The translations under genes were made by a program, and so were the position numbers. Below the pieces are notes generated by a model. The model was not told where the DNA came from. It did not search any database and saw nothing but the letters and a program-made list of their open reading frames with translations. From an uncultured Clostridia bacterium (GTDB lineage: Bacteria > Bacillota > Clostridia > Lachnospirales > Anaerotignaceae): a stretch of 52,004 nt of DNA. Shown here one piece after another: positions 48,552-52,004 of the stretch. How positions within the stretch are numbered: position 1 is the first letter of the stretch; every line of letters starts with the position of its first letter. The stretch covers positions 1 to 52,004 of the forward strand of contig CALWSR010000023.1 in NCBI GenBank assembly GCA_944384265.1, in the 5' to 3' direction.

Positions 48552-51329
48552 ATGCAGACTGCAAAAAAACAATTTTTGTGTTTTTGTTTTTCCGCCTTAT
48601 TTACCACCACAACGGTGTTTGCCGCTTCCAACGATATTGCACAGCATTGGGCGGCCTCTGCCATCCATCAATGGATTTCTGCCGGTTATATCAGCGGTTA
48701 TCCCGATGGCTCCTTTCAGCCGGATGCCCCCGTCACCCGGGCAGAATTTGTATCCCTTGCAAATAAAGTGTTTCATTTGGACACAGCCTCCAATGTTTCT
48801 TTTTCAGATGTTTCTTCTACCCATTGGGCCTACAAAGCCATACAAACGGCTGTTTCAAATGGTTATGCCGCAGGAGATGAAAACAATGCCTTTTATCCGG
48901 ACCGGCAGCTTACCCGTGCAGAAGCCGCTTCTATGATTGCCGGATTAACGCATATAGCTGCCTCAGATACTGCCCTGCATTACAGTGACAATTCACAAAT
49001 TCCCCTTTGGGCAGAAAATGCTGTTGCCGCCGTTTCTCAGGCAGGTATTATGAAGGGCTTTCCCGACGGTACATTCCGCCCTCAAAGCAGTATCACAAGG
49101 GCAGAGGCTGTCACAGCTCTTTCTGAGGCGGTTAAAAATACTGCCTCCTCCGTTTCTTTGGCAGAACAGCAAACCATTACATTAGAGCATAATAGTATGC
49201 AAAACCAAACCATTGCAGGAGATGTTGTCATACCTGCTTCCATTTCCTCAGAGGAAATCATATTGGACCACGTTACCATTGACGGCACCCTTTTTGTAGA
49301 AGGTGGCAGCACCATCTCCATTCGAGGATGTCATATCAATCAAATTGTACTCAAAGAGCAAAATGCTGTAATTTATGGAGATACAGCCAGCAATATTTCC
49401 TCCTTTGTTTTTTCTGCCCCCGGACAGATTGTAGGAAACGGCTTTGAAAATGTGGTTGTTTCAGATACCCTTTCTGCTGCTGTTGTCATTGATGCAGATG
49501 TGGAGAGTTTGGAAATCAATGCCCCTGTTTCTGTAAAGCTGTTTGCCAATGCTGACATTGCTTCACTTTATGTTTTAGACCAGGCAGAAGAAGCCGCCAT
49601 TACATTTACAGAAAATGCCGCTGTGGACCAATGCACTGTTTACAGCAAAATCAAAATTTTAGGCAATGCAGGCAATATAGATACTTTGACAGTATATGTC
49701 AACGATGTGGAAACGGATATTAAGCCAAACACACTTTTATTGAGAGAAAATGCCAACCGTATCACTTACACAGCCTCTCAAAGCACAAAGGCCCCTGCCG
49801 TTGAAAGGGCCACAGAGCGTATTGCATTAAACACAGACAATCAAGGCTTTCATGGAAATGCAAAGGCATACAAAAGTGCTACCATTTCTGCCAAGGATGC
49901 CTCTCTTTCCAATGCAGTGATAGAAGAAGACCTGACCATACAGCAAAGTATTAAAAATACAGGTGCCTCTTTAAAAGCATTGACTGTAAATGGCAATATC
50001 AATATTTATGGCGGCAGAGACCCCATTACCATAGAAAATTGTATTGTAGAGGGGGATATCATTTCTCACCGCAGTGACAGAACCCCTGTTACACTAAAAT
50101 TTGATGAAAACACAGTGGTAAACGGCAGCATTGTCATCCGTGGCAATACCATATTGACAGGGGAAAAAAATACAGTGCTGAAAAACGTGTTGGCAGAACA
50201 ATATTCCGGCAGAAATTTAGAAATCGATACCCATATAGAAGAGATGGAGCTTACCACCACTGCCGTTTCTGTAAAATTGAATGAAAACAAAAAAATAGAT
50301 ACACTGCGTCTGTCCTCTGCACCAAACACACTTCATATCCATATGGCAGAGGGTTCTGTCATTGACACCATTTATGCAGACGCCAACATATCTATTACAG
50401 GTACAGGCACCGTTCATAAAATCATTTCACAGCAAAGCATCACACTTTCCCCCACTGTCACAGTGGAAGAAGTGTCAGACGGTTTTGTAGCTGTTTCAGA
50501 CATCATATCTGTGCCTGAAACAATGTATAAAGGAAAAAGCTTAGCACTTACAGGCATTGTCAAACCATTTGATGCCTCCAGTCAAAACATTCATTGGAGC
50601 ATAGAGGATGCAGGCACAACAGAAGCAGCATTAAACGGCAATGTTTTAACAGCCCCACAGGAGGGTACTGTCATGGTCACAGCAGAAATCATCAATGGAC
50701 TGGGGCATGGAGAGCATTTTTTGCAAAGCTTTGCCATACAAGTAAAGGATGAGCTGGAAAATTTTGTAGCCGTAGAGGATATTGCAATGACCTCTCCCAC
50801 CACATGGGATATCAACACACCCCTTGTGCTTTCCGGCACAGTCACACCTTCTGATGCCACTTATCAGCTTATCAACTGGAGCATACAATATGATGATGAT
50901 ACCAATGCAAAATTGGTAAACAATGAGCTGACATCCAAGCTGTCAGGCACCATCACACTGATAGCCTCCATTGAAAAGGGACTGGACGGCACCAATGCTT
51001 TTACAAAAGAATTTCATGTAAACATTGTGCCTATGGAAGAAAAATTTATAAAAGTGGAGGATATTTTGTTAAATACACCAAATGAATGCTTGGCAGGAGA
51101 TATATTGCAGCTTTCAGCCAATGTGGTGCCTTCTGATGCCACTGCACAAAGGATACAATGGGCTGTGGTAGATGCCGGCAAAACAGGAGCTTACATTCAA
51201 AACCACACAACACTTTATACCAGAAAGCCGGGTACCATATTGCTTTCTGCCACCATTGCCGGAGGCGATAATGGTATTTCCAAATCCTATTACAAAGAAT
51301 TTTACATTACAGTAAAGGAAAGAAAATGA
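48552..51329 (+). CDS. large S-layer-homology surface protein with beta-helix and Ig-like repeats
   Basis: 925-residue exported protein. Signal peptide (~1-25, ending VFAAS). Three SLH domains (~26-195; SGYPDGSFQPDAPVTRAEF, AAGDENNAFYPDRQLTRAEA, KGFPDGTFRPQSSITRAEA) anchor it to secondary cell-wall polymer. Residues ~205-645 are short repeats of alternating hydrophobic and polar residues (for example IEEDLTIQQ, NGNINIYGG) that suggest a right-handed beta-helix or stacked strands. Residues ~648-925 hold three related Ig-like (BIG2-type) repeats with PSDATxQxIxW. GGGAGG ribosome site. No enzyme motif recognised; a structural or adhesive role is inferred. Confidence 0.9.
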   Translation: MQTAKKQFLCFCFSALFTTTTVFAASNDIAQHWAASAIHQWISAGYISGYPDGSFQPDAPVTRAEFVSLANKVFHLDTASNVSFSDVSSTHWAYKAIQTAVSNGYAAGDENNAFYPDRQLTRAEAASMIAGLTHIAASDTALHYSDNSQIPLWAENAVAAVSQAGIMKGFPDGTFRPQSSITRAEAVTALSEAVKNTASSVSLAEQQTITLEHNSMQNQTIAGDVVIPASISSEEIILDHVTIDGTLFVEGGSTISIRGCHINQIVLKEQNAVIYGDTASNISSFVFSAPGQIVGNGFENVVVSDTLSAAVVIDADVESLEINAPVSVKLFANADIASLYVLDQAEEAAITFTENAAVDQCTVYSKIKILGNAGNIDTLTVYVNDVETDIKPNTLLLRENANRITYTASQSTKAPAVERATERIALNTDNQGFHGNAKAYKSATISAKDASLSNAVIEEDLTIQQSIKNTGASLKALTVNGNINIYGGRDPITIENCIVEGDIISHRSDRTPVTLKFDENTVVNGSIVIRGNTILTGEKNTVLKNVLAEQYSGRNLEIDTHIEEMELTTTAVSVKLNENKKIDTLRLSSAPNTLHIHMAEGSVIDTIYADANISITGTGTVHKIISQQSITLSPTVTVEEVSDGFVAVSDIISVPETMYKGKSLALTGIVKPFDASSQNIHWSIEDAGTTEAALNGNVLTAPQEGTVMVTAEIINGLGHGEHFLQSFAIQVKDELENFVAVEDIAMTSPTTWDINTPLVLSGTVTPSDATYQLINWSIQYDDDTNAKLVNNELTSKLSGTITLIASIEKGLDGTNAFTKEFHVNIVPMEEKFIKVEDILLNTPNECLAGDILQLSANVVPSDATAQRIQWAVVDAGKTGAYIQNHTTLYTRKPGTILLSATIAGGDNGISKSYYKEFYITVKERK

Positions 51330-51407
51330 TACTATACACAATCAGCAGGCTCTAAAAAGCAATCAATATCATAATAATCTCATGAGATAAAAGGGAGAAG
51401 CAAAAAA

Positions 51408-51911
51408 ATGAACCATGCTACAAGCCCAAAGGCAATAGATATCAGTCAAATAAAAATGCTATATAAAAGCCTGCTGTATCCTATTTTCGGAAAACAGCTT
51501 CGTATTGATGACAGTGGAGAGTCCTCACGTTATACAGCAATCATATTAGACAACACACAAGGGGATTTTTATCTTTCCCTATACGGCATAGATTGTGTAC
51601 ATCTCTATTGGTGTAATGAATGCTTTTTATTTGATAAGCATAGAAATGGTCTTGTATCCTCTGACACCCATGGGGAAATCGTTTTTGAACACAGCATTGA
51701 TATCCTACAACTGCCCTATATGGTAGTGGATTTGATTTTGCATTTAAAAGATTGCAGCTATGTAGACAAAACGGAAACGGTCAGGGGAAAAATCCCCTCC
51801 GGATATGACCATATCAAAGACTATATTGTAACAGCCAAAACAAATGAGCCAAAAAAAGCCACCTATCGGCTTGGCAATATTACCATAAAATACGTTTGTC
51901 AAAAAGCATAG
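51408..51911 (+). CDS. hypothetical protein
   Basis: 167-residue protein that I do not recognise. GGGAG lies ten bases before the ATG. It is soluble, with no signal peptide or membrane segment. The middle (YTAIILDNTQGDFYLSLYGI, near residue 47) and YMVVDLILHL look like alternating strands and a helix. It starts 78 bases after the SLH gene, with no terminator between, so it may be co-transcribed. A terminator-like hairpin follows. Confidence 0.75.
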   Translation: MNHATSPKAIDISQIKMLYKSLLYPIFGKQLRIDDSGESSRYTAIILDNTQGDFYLSLYGIDCVHLYWCNECFLFDKHRNGLVSSDTHGEIVFEHSIDILQLPYMVVDLILHLKDCSYVDKTETVRGKIPSGYDHIKDYIVTAKTNEPKKATYRLGNITIKYVCQKA

Positions 51912-51966
51912 ATTTTTATTTCTCCAAAATAAAAAAGACACTTTATGACACTTTAACATTTTTATG

Positions 51967-51994
51967 ACAGACAGCTCCTTCAAGGGCTGTCTGT
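51967..51994 (+). terminator. terminator-like hairpin after the last gene
   Basis: ACAGACAGC and GCTGTCTGT flank CTCCTTCAAGG-type loop sequence that can itself pair. The T content after it is modest (TTTGTC). Confidence 0.65.
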
Positions 51995-52004
51995 TTGTCA
52001 AAGT

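Overview
This is a 52 kb AT-rich chromosomal segment of a low-GC Gram-positive anaerobe, most likely class Clostridia (Lachnospirales-like). That placement rests on the hrcA-grpE-dnaK-dnaJ operon with a CIRCE element, the rplU-prp-rpmA-obgE ribosomal cluster with a cleavable L27 extension, Firmicutes-type BirA and LexA boxes, THF and ZTP riboswitches, an S-layer homology (SLH) protein and strong AGGAGG ribosome-binding sites. The species is not assigned. Almost everything from 0.6 to 43.4 kb is on the minus strand; from 43.6 kb onward the genes are on the plus strand.

Layout. 1-303: end of a 136-bp tandem repeat array. 0.6-4.8 kb: biotin uptake and late synthesis operon bioY-bioB-bioD-bioA behind a BirA-controlled promoter and a leader of over 600 nt. 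4.8-9.1 kb: long non-coding stretches around a DUF3737-patB pair, with a decayed copy of the XRE regulator that is intact at 9.07 kb. 9.4-11.2 kb: a scar of mobile DNA (IS3 transposase remnant, unidentified fragments, an XRE regulator with an odd C-terminal half) abutting the 3' end of rlmD, where an extra in-frame tail carries two amber codons. 11.2-18.3 kb: rlmD, a yabR-like S1 gene, then rplU, prp, rpmA, obgE, yhbY, a fused nadD-yqeK and rsfS (ribosome assembly, NAD synthesis). 18.4-25.8 kb: cinA, an EamA transporter, SOS-regulated recA, a lipoprotein, recX and a 934-residue TPR protein. 25.9-26.9 kb: a non-coding stretch with a pseudogene. 26.9-33.0 kb: a one-carbon/folate block (fhs under a ZTP riboswitch, folD, folT under a THF riboswitch) followed by rimO and pgsA. 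33.2-38.3 kb: ftsK and purK. 38.5-43.5 kb: class I heat-shock operon. 43.6-52.0 kb, plus strand: hemW, an LTA-synthase-like membrane sulfatase, an RpiR regulator, a large SLH surface protein and an uncharacterised gene.

How it fits together. fhs, folD and folT interconvert and import folates and are each read by a different one-carbon sensor (ZTP, THF). bioY/B/D/A form a BirA-regulated unit that can import biotin and finish it from KAPA, but no KAPA-forming gene is here. prp sits between the genes for L21 and the L27 precursor that it processes. recA carries a LexA box at its promoter. No complete new defence or mobile system is visible. The most unusual items are the rlmD/mobile-DNA scar, the XRE protein with its odd C-terminus, the NadD-YqeK fusion with a retained internal ribosome-binding site, and a rod-like RNA hairpin between dnaK and dnaJ.
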